Shown here one piece after another: positions 1 to 7,454 of a stretch of 64,000 nucleotides of DNA. Each line of letters starts with the position of its first letter. The stretch's first letter is position 1. The notes beneath the pieces were generated by a model. It worked only from the letters and a program-made list of their open reading frames with translations, searched no databases and was not told the DNA's origin. The DNA comes from Kibdelosporangium sp. MJ126-NF4 (GTDB lineage Bacteria; Actinomycetota; Actinomycetes; Mycobacteriales; Pseudonocardiaceae): assembly GCF_000826545.1 (NCBI RefSeq), contig NZ_CDME01000015.1, positions 956,695 to 1,020,694 of the forward strand, in the 5' to 3' direction. The translations under genes were made by a program, and so were the position numbers.

Positions 1-655
1 CCACCGCGCGGACCAGGTAGCCGCCCGCGGACGGCGACACGGCGTCGAGGTCGGCGCGAAACGCGATACTCAGGTGGTGGCCGAGCGTGCCGGGGCCGTG
101 CACGCCGATGTCGGCGGCGGTCCCGTCCGGTGATCCAGCCGCCAGCAGCAGGAAACCACTCCGCACGGTGTGTTCGGCACCCGCCGGTTCGCGCAGCACC
201 GCAGTGATCCCCTCGGCATCCTTGGAGTATCGGACGAGGCTGGTGCTCATCCGTATCTCGGCACCGAGCTTTCCGGCGACCGAGCACAGCACGTCGGACA
301 ACTCGCCGTCGTTGCAATAGCACGGCCGCATCGGGCTGACCGATTCGGGCACGGTCGGCCACGGCGGCGACAGCAGGGACAGCACCGGGCCGACGAGGGT
401 TTCCACGGTGGCCATGGTGCGAGGCGCCGACTCGTCCTGTGCGACGGCGAGCACCGGGTCGGCAAATCCGGCGCCGTGCAACGCCTCCATCGTGCGGGTG
501 GTGAGCCGGTGGTTTCGAGGCGAACGCGGCCTCCGGGGTAGCGGGTCGACCACAAGCGCGGGTACGCCGTGCTGCCCGAGGAACGCGGCCGCGGACAGTC
601 CCGCGACGGTTGCGCCCACGACAAGTACCGGGACCTCGGTGTGTGCTTGTTTCAC
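1..655 (-). CDS. FAD-dependent aromatic monooxygenase, N-terminal part (runs off the window)
   Basis: A GTG start at 655-653 opens a frame that stays open to base 1, giving about 218 residues of a flavin monooxygenase of the PHBH/aromatic hydroxylase type. The N-terminus has a beta strand and dinucleotide-binding loop (LVVGATVAGLSAA, residues about 11-23), a slightly degenerate GxGxxG because the second Gly is Thr. The acidic end of the second strand (LVVD) follows. The later GD motif and substrate domain lie outside the window. The GTG overlaps the TGA stop of the upstream monooxygenase gene (GTGA), so the two are translationally coupled. Such pairs are common in aromatic or polyketide tailoring, but the substrate cannot be told from this fragment. 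Confidence 0.8.
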   Translation of the reverse strand, partial: MKQAHTEVPVLVVGATVAGLSAAAFLGQHGVPALVVDPLPRRPRSPRNHRLTTRTMEALHGAGFADPVLAVAQDESAPRTMATVETLVGPVLSLLSPPWPTVPESVSPMRPCYCNDGELSDVLCSVAGKLGAEIRMSTSLVRYSKDAEGITAVLREPAGAEHTVRSGFLLLAAGSPDGTAADIGVHGPGTLGHHLSIAFRADLDAVSPSAGGYLVRAV

Positions 656-1935
656 CGTGCGGTCTCGCCGCCGGGTGGAGTCAGGATTCGTTTGTTGCGC
701 ACGCGTTCGGGCCGGATGCCGTAGGCGATCACCCGCCCCATGAGTTTGCCGACCAGCCCTGCGCCTGCCCCGGCACCATCGTCGGTTCCCATGTTTGTCC
801 CGGCCGTCGCGCCGTTGAGGTCGACCCGCAGCGCGGCGCGTTGCAGCAGCTGGATCGTGGTCGTGGGCAGTGTTCTGCGCCGTTGGACCGCCGCCAGGGC
901 CGACCGGGGCACCGGGACCTCTTCGCGCTGGCACCGGAGCAATGGCTCGACAAGGGTGTTGGCCGCGGCGACCGCGTCCTGCACGGCGAGGTTCACCCCG
1001 ACTCCACCGACGGGCGACATGCAGTGCGCGGCGTCGCCGATGACCAGCATGCCCGGCACGTGCCAGCGTCGGAGCCGATCGACCCGCACGTCAAGAAAAC
1101 TGAGCGCGTCGACGGACTCGATCTCGCCGACCCGGTCGGCTAGAAACGGGGCAAGCCGCACGACCTTGTCGCGGAACGCCTCGATACCCGCCGCACGCAA
1201 CGCCCGGATCCCATCGCCTTTCGGGATCTCGACGAACGACTGCCAATAGGAGCCGCGATCGATCAGCCCGAGGATGTCCCCACCGTCGAGGCGGAGGGTG
1301 ATTCCTTCCTTCGGATCGTCGTCGCGCCGGGAGAGGCGGAACAACACGACATCGATGGACACGCCCATCGCACGGGGGCGCAGGCCGACCGCGGCGCGAG
1401 TGGGTGATCGCCGTCCGTCGGCGGCGATCACCAGATCGGCCCGAATCTCGTGTTCCTCGTCGCCGTTCCGGTAGCGGACGCCGCACACCCGGTCGTCCGC
1501 TCGCAGGACGTCGTGGAACGACGAGTTCATCAGCAGCCGAAAGTTGGGGTACCGCGCCGCCTCGCTGGTGATGAAGTCGAGAAAGTCCCATTGCCCGATC
1601 ATCGTGATATACGGGAACTTGACCTTCAGTCGCCGAAAGTCGGCCAGCTCGCGACGCTTGCCCGCTCGGATCATGCTCATCGAGCCGATCTTGTGATGCG
1701 GACGGGCGTGGAGTTTCTCGGCCAGCTCCAACTGGTCCAGCACGTCGAGTGTCGCCGGGTGAACGGTGTCCCCGCGGAAGTCGCGCAGAAAGTCGCCGTG
1801 CCGCTCCAGCAAAGTCACCTCGACCCCGGCGCGGGCCAGCAGCAGCGCCACCATGGCCCCGGCTGGACCGCCCCCGACGACACACACGGTGGTGGATTCA
1901 CTCTCGTCCGCCAACCTGCCCACCTCTTTCTTCAA
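652..1935 (-). CDS. FAD-dependent monooxygenase/oxidoreductase
   Basis: A 427-residue class A flavoprotein monooxygenase. It shows the FAD Rossmann motif (VVGGGPAGAMVALLLARAG, about residues 19-37), the DG motif (ADGRRSPTR, about 170) that contacts FAD and NAD(P)H, and the second FAD motif GDAAHCMSPVGGVGVN (about 300). Length is normal for the family, which hydroxylates aromatic or polyketide substrates using NAD(P)H and O2. The longest frame begins at a TTG (1935-1933) without a clear ribosome-binding site; a GTG four codons later is an alternative. The gene is divergent from a TetR regulator and overlaps the next monooxygenase by 4 bases. The substrate is unknown. Confidence 0.85.
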   Translation of the reverse strand: MKKEVGRLADESESTTVCVVGGGPAGAMVALLLARAGVEVTLLERHGDFLRDFRGDTVHPATLDVLDQLELAEKLHARPHHKIGSMSMIRAGKRRELADFRRLKVKFPYITMIGQWDFLDFITSEAARYPNFRLLMNSSFHDVLRADDRVCGVRYRNGDEEHEIRADLVIAADGRRSPTRAAVGLRPRAMGVSIDVVLFRLSRRDDDPKEGITLRLDGGDILGLIDRGSYWQSFVEIPKGDGIRALRAAGIEAFRDKVVRLAPFLADRVGEIESVDALSFLDVRVDRLRRWHVPGMLVIGDAAHCMSPVGGVGVNLAVQDAVAAANTLVEPLLRCQREEVPVPRSALAAVQRRRTLPTTTIQLLQRAALRVDLNGATAGTNMGTDDGAGAGAGLVGKLMGRVIAYGIRPERVRNKRILTPPGGETAR

Positions 1936-1972
1936 CAGTGACGAAGAAAACGTAGCAGACCGTCGACGAATA

Positions 1973-1989
1973 CTTCAACAGTGTTGGAG
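1973..1989. promoter_or_regulatory. candidate TetR operator, 17-bp imperfect palindrome
   Basis: The arms CTTCAACA (1973-1980) and TGTTGGAG (1982-1989) pair in 7 of 8 positions around a single central G. The 10-mer TTCAACAGTG occurs here (1974-1983) and again at 1931-1940, next to the start of the divergent monooxygenase. Position between the divergent TetR regulator and monooxygenase genes is typical of a TetR autoregulatory operator. This is inference from symmetry and location only. Confidence 0.5.
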
Positions 1990-2019
1990 ATAACTTCGGC
2001 CCGGCTAAGCTGGGATGCG

Positions 2020-2658
2020 ATGAGCATCGTGGACAGCCCCGATCCAGGGGCAAGGCCGAACCGTCAGGGCCGATGGCGGACCGGGCAGGAGAGCAGACGC
2101 AGGATCCTGACCGCAGCCAGAGCGAGCTTCGCCGCCAACGGCTACCAGCGCGCGACCGTCCGGTCCATCGCCGCGGACGCCGAAGTGGACCCCTCGATGA
2201 TCCACTACTTCTTCGGCCGCAAGGACCAGCTTTTCGCCGCGGCCATGAGCCTGGCCGACAGCCCACGCGGGCCGATCAGCAAACTGCTCGCCGAGGGACT
2301 GGACGGGCTCGGAGCCAGGCTCGTTCGACGGTTTCTCGAAGTATGGGACGCGATGGAGCCTGTCGAGCCACTACTGATCATGGCACGTTCGGCGAACGAC
2401 ACCGATATTGCCGCCGCGCCGCTGCGGGAGTTCATCGACCAGGAGTTCACCGCGCAACTGGTCGCGGCGCTGGACACGCCGGATGCGGCGCTGCGGTGCG
2501 ACCTGGTGTGCGCCCAACTGCTCGGGGTGGCCGTAGCCAGATACTCGCTACGACAGGAACCGCTCGCCTCGGCCGACCACGACACACTGGTTGCCTGGCT
2601 GGGCGCGATCGTTCAGCGCCTGCTCACCGGCCCGCCGCCGGGCGACGACACACAGTGA
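2020..2658 (+). CDS. TetR/AcrR family transcriptional regulator
   Basis: A 212-residue one-component repressor. Residues about 25-70 form a TetR helix-turn-helix: RRRILTAARASFAANGY, then ATVRSIAADAEVDPSMIHYFF, then the closing KDQLF. The remaining all-helical domain would bind ligand. I chose ATG 2020 (MSIVDSPDPG) over an in-frame GTG at 1981 because the upstream 13 codons overlap the palindromic operator and look non-coding. It is divergent from the two FAD monooxygenases, which are its probable targets, with a monooxygenase substrate or product as the likely inducer. Confidence 0.85.
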   Translation: MSIVDSPDPGARPNRQGRWRTGQESRRRILTAARASFAANGYQRATVRSIAADAEVDPSMIHYFFGRKDQLFAAAMSLADSPRGPISKLLAEGLDGLGARLVRRFLEVWDAMEPVEPLLIMARSANDTDIAAAPLREFIDQEFTAQLVAALDTPDAALRCDLVCAQLLGVAVARYSLRQEPLASADHDTLVAWLGAIVQRLLTGPPPGDDTQ

Positions 2659-2693
2659 GCACCGACGGCAGTTGAGCGTCGCAGCGGCCGGGG

Positions 2694-2747
2694 GCAACCA
2701 ATGTGGCCTTCGGTGCAGTGGCCGCAACCAAGGCGGCCTTCGTTGCA
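2694..2747. repeat. pair of 24-bp semi-palindromic repeats between convergent genes
   Basis: Two direct copies of a 24-bp unit (2694-2717 and 2724-2747), each beginning GCAACCAA, containing GGCCTTCG and ending in TGCA, are separated by 6 bases. Each unit is itself an imperfect inverted repeat (GCAAC...GTTGC around AAGGC/GCCTT). They fill the gap between the stops of the TetR gene and the convergent amidase gene. They could act as a bidirectional terminator or be a REP-like dispersed element. No T tract is present. Confidence 0.6.
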
Positions 2748-2783
2748 TCACATCCACATCGGCGAACGTATCCGGTCACAGCA

Positions 2784-4319
2784 CTAGCCGATCGTGGGAA
2801 TGAACTTCGGCGCCTTCCTGGCATCCGCCGCACGCTCGAAAGCGGCACCCACGGCGAGCACCTTCGCGTCCGACCAGCGGCCCGCGAAGAACGAGACACC
2901 GATCGGCAGTGGACCCGCGAACCCCGCTGGCACCGAGATGTTCGGGTAGCCGGACACCGCGGCAGGACCGGACGAGCCCAGCACGAAGGCGTCACCGGCC
3001 GCGTAGTCAGTCTTCCACGCCGGGCTGTTGGTCGGCGCCATGATCGCGTCGAGCTTCTGCGCCGCAAGGGTTTCGTCGATCGATCGGCGGGCGAGCGTGG
3101 TCGCTGTGGTGCGCTGCTTGAGGTAAGTCGGGTCTGTGGTCGGCGGGGCCACCGCCGCTTGCTCGAAGATCTCCTGGCCGAACTTGGACAGCTCGACGGG
3201 ATCGTTGCGGTTGAACGTGATCAGCTCGTTCAGCGTGTCCGGGCCGCCGGGGCGCTTGGCCAGATAGGCGTGCAGGTCGCGCTTGAACTCCGGGATCAGT
3301 GCGGCGAACTCGTTCTCGCCGATCTCGTTCTGGAACGGCAGGTCCACGTCCACCGTCGTCGCGCCCCGCTCCCGCAGGGTACGCACCGCGTCCGACACGA
3401 CCCGGTCGACACCCGCGTCCGCTCCGGCCATTCGCCAGATGCCGATTCTCTTGCCCTGCAAGGCGTTTGGCTTCAACAGGGCCGCATAGTCGCGTGGCTG
3501 GTCCGCGGGGATCGCGCCGGTCGCGGTGTCCGAGGAGTCACGGCCCTGGATCACCGACAGCGTGATCGCCGAGTCCACGGCGTGCCGGGTCATCGGGCCC
3601 GCTGTGTCCTGCTCCGCCGAGATCGGCACCACGCCCGAACGGCTCACCAGGCCGAGAGTCGGCTTGTGGCCGACGATCCCGTTGGCTCCGGACGGGCACA
3701 CGATCGACCCGTCGGTCTCGGTCCCGATCGCCACCTGGGCGAGGCTCGCGGCGATCGCCGCGCCCGAGCCGGACGACGAGCCGCACGGATTCCGGTCGAG
3801 CACATGGGGATTGCTGGTCTGCCCGCCCACGCCCGACCAGCCGGAGCTCGACCGGGTGGAGCGGAAGTTCGCCCACTCCGACAGGTTGACCTTGCCCAGG
3901 ATCACCGCGCCGCCGCGCTGCAGCCGGTCCACAAGGTGTGCGTCGGCCGCCGGGGTGGAGCGCAGGGCTCGGGAACCGGCTGTCGTCGGCATCGACCTGG
4001 TGTCGACGTTGTCCTTCAACAGCACGGGAATGCCGTCCAGCGGGCCCAGTTCACGTCCGCCGCGCCTGCGGGCGTCGCTGGCCGCGGCCTCGGCCTCGGC
4101 ACGGTCGTTGAGCGCCACGACCGAGCGGATCCTGCCGTCGACCGCCTTGATGCGGTTCAGGTAGGCCTTGGTCAGCCGGACGGCGGTGAGCTGTCCGGAG
4201 TCCATCTGCCGCTGCAGCTCCGGAATGGTCGACCCATCCAGATCCAGCGACGAGGCCGACGCTGGTGCCGGTCCGGCGACCAGCGCGGCCGTGGCGAGCA
4301 GTACGAGTGGCAGGCGCAT
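2784..4319 (-). CDS. secreted amidase (amidase signature family)
   Basis: A 511-residue amidase with a signal peptide (MRLPLVLLATAALVAGPAPASAS). The Ser-cisSer-Lys triad region is visible: Lys in PVLLKDN, the Gly/Ser-rich core GSSSGSGAAIAASLAQVAIGT, and the nucleophile region TDGSIVCPS. The family hydrolyses amide bonds of small amides or peptides. It follows dppF by 49 bases in the same direction, so it is probably the last gene of the peptide-transporter operon. Extracellular amide hydrolysis followed by oligopeptide import is a sensible pairing. ATG 4319 is chosen because it starts the signal peptide; an ATG 8 codons upstream is also in frame. Confidence 0.88.
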   Translation of the reverse strand: MRLPLVLLATAALVAGPAPASASSLDLDGSTIPELQRQMDSGQLTAVRLTKAYLNRIKAVDGRIRSVVALNDRAEAEAAASDARRRGGRELGPLDGIPVLLKDNVDTRSMPTTAGSRALRSTPAADAHLVDRLQRGGAVILGKVNLSEWANFRSTRSSSGWSGVGGQTSNPHVLDRNPCGSSSGSGAAIAASLAQVAIGTETDGSIVCPSGANGIVGHKPTLGLVSRSGVVPISAEQDTAGPMTRHAVDSAITLSVIQGRDSSDTATGAIPADQPRDYAALLKPNALQGKRIGIWRMAGADAGVDRVVSDAVRTLRERGATTVDVDLPFQNEIGENEFAALIPEFKRDLHAYLAKRPGGPDTLNELITFNRNDPVELSKFGQEIFEQAAVAPPTTDPTYLKQRTTATTLARRSIDETLAAQKLDAIMAPTNSPAWKTDYAAGDAFVLGSSGPAAVSGYPNISVPAGFAGPLPIGVSFFAGRWSDAKVLAVGAAFERAADARKAPKFIPTIG

Positions 4320-4368
4320 ACGAGCACCCCACTCCCCCGACATGATCGGGTCAACCCGACCTTCGTCG

Positions 4369-5394
4369 CTACTCAGGTACCACCTGGCGTGCCTCGGGGA
4401 AGTGACATGCCGCCCTGTGTCCGTCGGTCGCCCCGCTGAGCTGCACCAACGGCGGCTCCTCGGTGGCGCAGACGTCCTGGGCCTTCCAGCACCGCGTCCG
4501 GAACCGGCATCCCGACGGCGGATTGATCGGCGACGGCACGTCACCGGTCAGCCGGATGCGCTCGCGGCCCTTCTCGCTGTCCGGGTCCGCGTCCGGTACC
4601 GACGACAGCAACGCGTGCGTGTACGGGTGGTGCGGATTTCCGTACAGGTCCGTGCGGTCGGCGATCTCGACGATCTTGCCGAGGTACATCACCGCGATGC
4701 GCTGCGAGAAGTGCCGGACCACCGCGAGGTCGTGTGCGATGAAGATGAACGCGATGTCGAGCTCGCGCTGCAGCCGCTGCAACAGGTTCACCACCTGCGC
4801 CTGGATCGAGACGTCCAGCGCCGACACCGGCTCGTCGGCCACGATCAGCTTGGGCTGCAACGCCAACGCGCGGGCGATGCCGATGCGCTGGCGCTGGCCG
4901 CCGGAGAACTCGTGCGGGTAGCGGTTGTAGTGCTCGGGGTTGAGGCCGACGGTCTCCAGCAGTTCCCGGACCCGTGTCTGCCTGCCGCCCGGCGGGTTGA
5001 TCCCGTTGACCTCCATCGGCCCGGCGATGATCGATCCGACCGTGTGCCGCGGGTTCAGCGACGAGTACGGGTCCTGGAAGATCATCTGGATCTCGGACCG
5101 GATGGGTGCCAGCTGTTTGCGCGTGGCGTGCGTGATGTCGCGGCCGTCGTAGGTGATCGTGCCCGCCGTGGGTTCGAGCAGCCGGGCGATCAGCCGCCCG
5201 GTGGTCGACTTGCCACAGCCGGACTCGCCGACCAGGCCGAACGACTCGCCCTCGTGCACGGTCAGGTCGATCCCGTCGACCGCCTGCACCACACCGGCCT
5301 TGCGGCTGAACAGGCCGGTCGGGCGGACCGGGAAGTGCATGGTGAGCCCACTCGCGGTGAGCAGTTCTTTGGTGGGAGCAGCTACTTCGGTCAT
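4369..5394 (-). CDS. dppF: oligopeptide/dipeptide ABC transporter ATP-binding protein (DppF/OppF type)
   Basis: A 341-residue ABC ATPase. Walker A is GESGCGKST (residues 56-64), the signature is SGGQRQRIGIARAL, and Walker B is LIVADEPVSALD followed by the H-loop His in FIAHDL. The C-terminal extension has cysteines (GCRFRTRC...C...CHF) typical of the oligopeptide HPN domain, which in related proteins can carry an Fe-S cluster. It pairs with the DppD ATPase, whose gene ends 5 bases upstream of this ATG. It powers import through the two permeases of the operon. Confidence 0.92.
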   Translation of the reverse strand: MTEVAAPTKELLTASGLTMHFPVRPTGLFSRKAGVVQAVDGIDLTVHEGESFGLVGESGCGKSTTGRLIARLLEPTAGTITYDGRDITHATRKQLAPIRSEIQMIFQDPYSSLNPRHTVGSIIAGPMEVNGINPPGGRQTRVRELLETVGLNPEHYNRYPHEFSGGQRQRIGIARALALQPKLIVADEPVSALDVSIQAQVVNLLQRLQRELDIAFIFIAHDLAVVRHFSQRIAVMYLGKIVEIADRTDLYGNPHHPYTHALLSSVPDADPDSEKGRERIRLTGDVPSPINPPSGCRFRTRCWKAQDVCATEEPPLVQLSGATDGHRAACHFPEARQVVPE

Positions 5395-5398
5395 GTGT

Positions 5399-6415
5399 TC
5401 AGCCCAGTCGTTGCAGCTCGTCGGTACGGATGAGCTTCTTGTCCGCCGCGGACAGGTGGCACGCCGATCCGTGCCCGTCCGCGGGTGCCAGCGTCGGCCG
5501 CTCGGTGGTGCACCGCTCGCCCGGCACCCGGTCGCGGTAGTCACAGCGCGGGTTGAACGGACAGCCACTCGGCGGGTCGATCAGGCTCGGCGGCGTGCCG
5601 CGAACCGGCACGAGCGGCACGTCCACATCGCCGCCCAGGTGCGGGATCGACGACAGCAGGCCCCAGCTGTACGGGTGCTGCGGGGCCTTGAGCACCTCAC
5701 GAACGGTTCCGCGCTCCACCGCGCGGCCCGCGTACATCACGAGCACGTCGTCGGCCATCTGCGCGACCACGCCCATGTCGTGGGTGATCAGGATGATCGC
5801 CGTCTCGAACTCGGACTGCAGTTGCCGCAACAGGTCCAGGATCTGCGCCTGCACGGTGACGTCCAGCGCGGTGGTCGGCTCGTCGGCGATCAGCAGCGCC
5901 GGGTCGCAGCACAGCGCGATCGCGATCATCGCGCGCTGCCGCATTCCGCCGGAGAACTCGTGCGGGTACTGCTTGGCGCGCCGTTCGGGCTGCGGGATGC
6001 CGACCTTCTCCAGCATCTCGATCGCGCGGGCCCACGCCTTGCGCTTGTTGGCGCCGGTGTGCCTGCGGTAGGTCTCGGAGATCTGCTCACCGACCGTGTA
6101 GTACGGCGAGAGCGAGGTCAGCGGGTCCTGGAAGATCATCGAGATGCCGTTGCCACGCAGCTTCTGCATGGCCGACTCGCTCTTGCCGACCAACTGCTGG
6201 TCGTTGAACAGGATCTCGCCACCGACCGTGGTGGTCTTCGGGTTGTGCAGGCCGAGGATGGCGAGGTTGGACACACTCTTGCCGGAGCCGGACTCGCCGA
6301 CGATACCGAGCGTCTTGCCTTTGGCGAGGTCGAACGACAGCCCGTCGACGGCCTTGACCACACCGTCCTCTGTGGAGAAGTGCACCTTGAGGTCGCGTAC
6401 CGACAGGATGGTCAT
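5399..6415 (-). CDS. dppD: oligopeptide/dipeptide ABC transporter ATP-binding protein (DppD/OppD type)
   Basis: A 338-residue ABC ATPase with Walker A GESGSGKS (residues 40-47), signature SGGMRQRAMIAIAL, Walker B LLIADEPTTALD and a C-terminal HPN-type domain with four cysteines (GCPFNPRC, ERC, SAC). ATG 6415-6413 overlaps the TGA stop of the dppB permease (ATGA), indicating translational coupling. An open frame continues upstream but corresponds to antiframe translation of the permease. It forms a heterodimeric ATPase with DppF. Confidence 0.92.
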   Translation of the reverse strand: MTILSVRDLKVHFSTEDGVVKAVDGLSFDLAKGKTLGIVGESGSGKSVSNLAILGLHNPKTTTVGGEILFNDQQLVGKSESAMQKLRGNGISMIFQDPLTSLSPYYTVGEQISETYRRHTGANKRKAWARAIEMLEKVGIPQPERRAKQYPHEFSGGMRQRAMIAIALCCDPALLIADEPTTALDVTVQAQILDLLRQLQSEFETAIILITHDMGVVAQMADDVLVMYAGRAVERGTVREVLKAPQHPYSWGLLSSIPHLGGDVDVPLVPVRGTPPSLIDPPSGCPFNPRCDYRDRVPGERCTTERPTLAPADGHGSACHLSAADKKLIRTDELQRLG

Positions 6416-7395
6416 GCGGTCACCTTGATTCGCGGGTCGATGGCGGCGTAGACCACGTCGACGATGATGTTGGCGACCACGACCGCCGCCGAGGCCAGCA
6501 TCACCACGCCCATCATCATCGGCAGGTCGGACGCGAGCACCGAGTTCACCGCCAGTTGGCCGACACCGACGAGGCTGAACGACGTCTCGGTGATGATCGC
6601 GCCCGCGAACAGGGTCGCGATGTCCAGGCCGAGGATGGTCGCGATCGGGGTCATCGCGCCGCGGAAGGCGTGCTTGACGTACACCTCGCGCGTACTCAGG
6701 CCCTTCGCCCTGACCGTGCGGATGAAGTCCTCGTTCAGGACGTCCACCATGGACGATCGCGTCAGCCGCGCGTAGTACGCGGTGTGGATCAGCGCGAGGC
6801 AGATCCACGGCAGGATCAGCCCGCTCGCCCAGTCCAGCGGACTGTCGAAGAACGAGACGTAGTGCGGCCGCGGCAGCAGATCCGAGCTGTACACGAAGAT
6901 GTACAGGAAGAACGGTGCGAGCACGTAGATCTGCATGGATCCGCCGACGAGGGCGAATCCCATGGCGATCTTGTCGGCGGCCTTGCCCTTGCGCAGCGCG
7001 GCCAGCATGCCGAGGCCGACGCCGAAGATCAGGAACAGCACCACCGCGCCGATGGCCAACGACAGCGTCACGGGCAGGCGGCTGACGACCGTGTCGTAGA
7101 CCGGCTGCCGGTTGACGAACGAGTAGCCGAAGCACGGCGCCTCGCACAGCTTGTCACCGATCATCCGGCCGCCGAAGATCCCGCCGAGGTAGGTCAGGTA
7201 CTGCTGCCAGACCGGTTGGTCCAGGCCGAGTCCGCGCTTGATCTCCTCGATCAGCGCGGGCGTACAGGACTTTCCGCAGGACAGTGCCGCGACCTCGTTG
7301 CCGGGCACGGCGAAGAAGAGCAGGAATGTGACGGCGCTAATCACCAGGAGGATGACTATCGCACCGATCACCCTGCGGACAAGGAAGACCAACAT
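6412..7395 (-). CDS. dppB: dipeptide/oligopeptide ABC transporter permease (DppB type)
   Basis: A 327-residue inner-membrane permease. The N-terminal membrane helix (RRVIGAIVILLVISAVTFLLFF) is followed by a long extracytoplasmic loop containing several cysteines, then five more hydrophobic segments. The cytoplasmic EAA-type loop is near KGLSTREVYVKHAFRGAMTP. Start ATG 7395 is preceded by GGAGAAG about 10 bases away. The gene lies downstream of the solute-binding protein gene, separated by a 28-bp perfect hairpin, and overlaps dppD by 4 bases. Confidence 0.9.
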   Translation of the reverse strand: MLVFLVRRVIGAIVILLVISAVTFLLFFAVPGNEVAALSCGKSCTPALIEEIKRGLGLDQPVWQQYLTYLGGIFGGRMIGDKLCEAPCFGYSFVNRQPVYDTVVSRLPVTLSLAIGAVVLFLIFGVGLGMLAALRKGKAADKIAMGFALVGGSMQIYVLAPFFLYIFVYSSDLLPRPHYVSFFDSPLDWASGLILPWICLALIHTAYYARLTRSSMVDVLNEDFIRTVRAKGLSTREVYVKHAFRGAMTPIATILGLDIATLFAGAIITETSFSLVGVGQLAVNSVLASDLPMMMGVVMLASAAVVVANIIVDVVYAAIDPRIKVTA

Positions 7396-7418
7396 CGGAC
7401 GGGCTTCTCCAACGGGGA

Positions 7419-7446
7419 GGGGGACGGGCCGCGCGGCCCGTCCCCC
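7419..7446 (-). terminator. 28-bp perfect GC-rich hairpin between the binding-protein gene and dppB
   Basis: Arms GGGGGACGGGCCGC (7419-7432) and GCGGCCCGTCCCCC (7433-7446) are perfectly complementary. There is no T tract, and transcription must continue to dppB, so this is more likely a partial terminator or a 3-prime mRNA stabiliser. Such elements are known in ABC operons, where they raise binding-protein levels relative to the membrane components. That role here is inference. Confidence 0.65.
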
Positions 7447-7454
7447 TTACGGTG

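Noticed and set aside
1..2658. Edge of a polyketide or aromatic biosynthetic gene cluster
   Set aside because: Only two FAD monooxygenases and a TetR regulator are visible; no synthase or other tailoring genes in the window support it.
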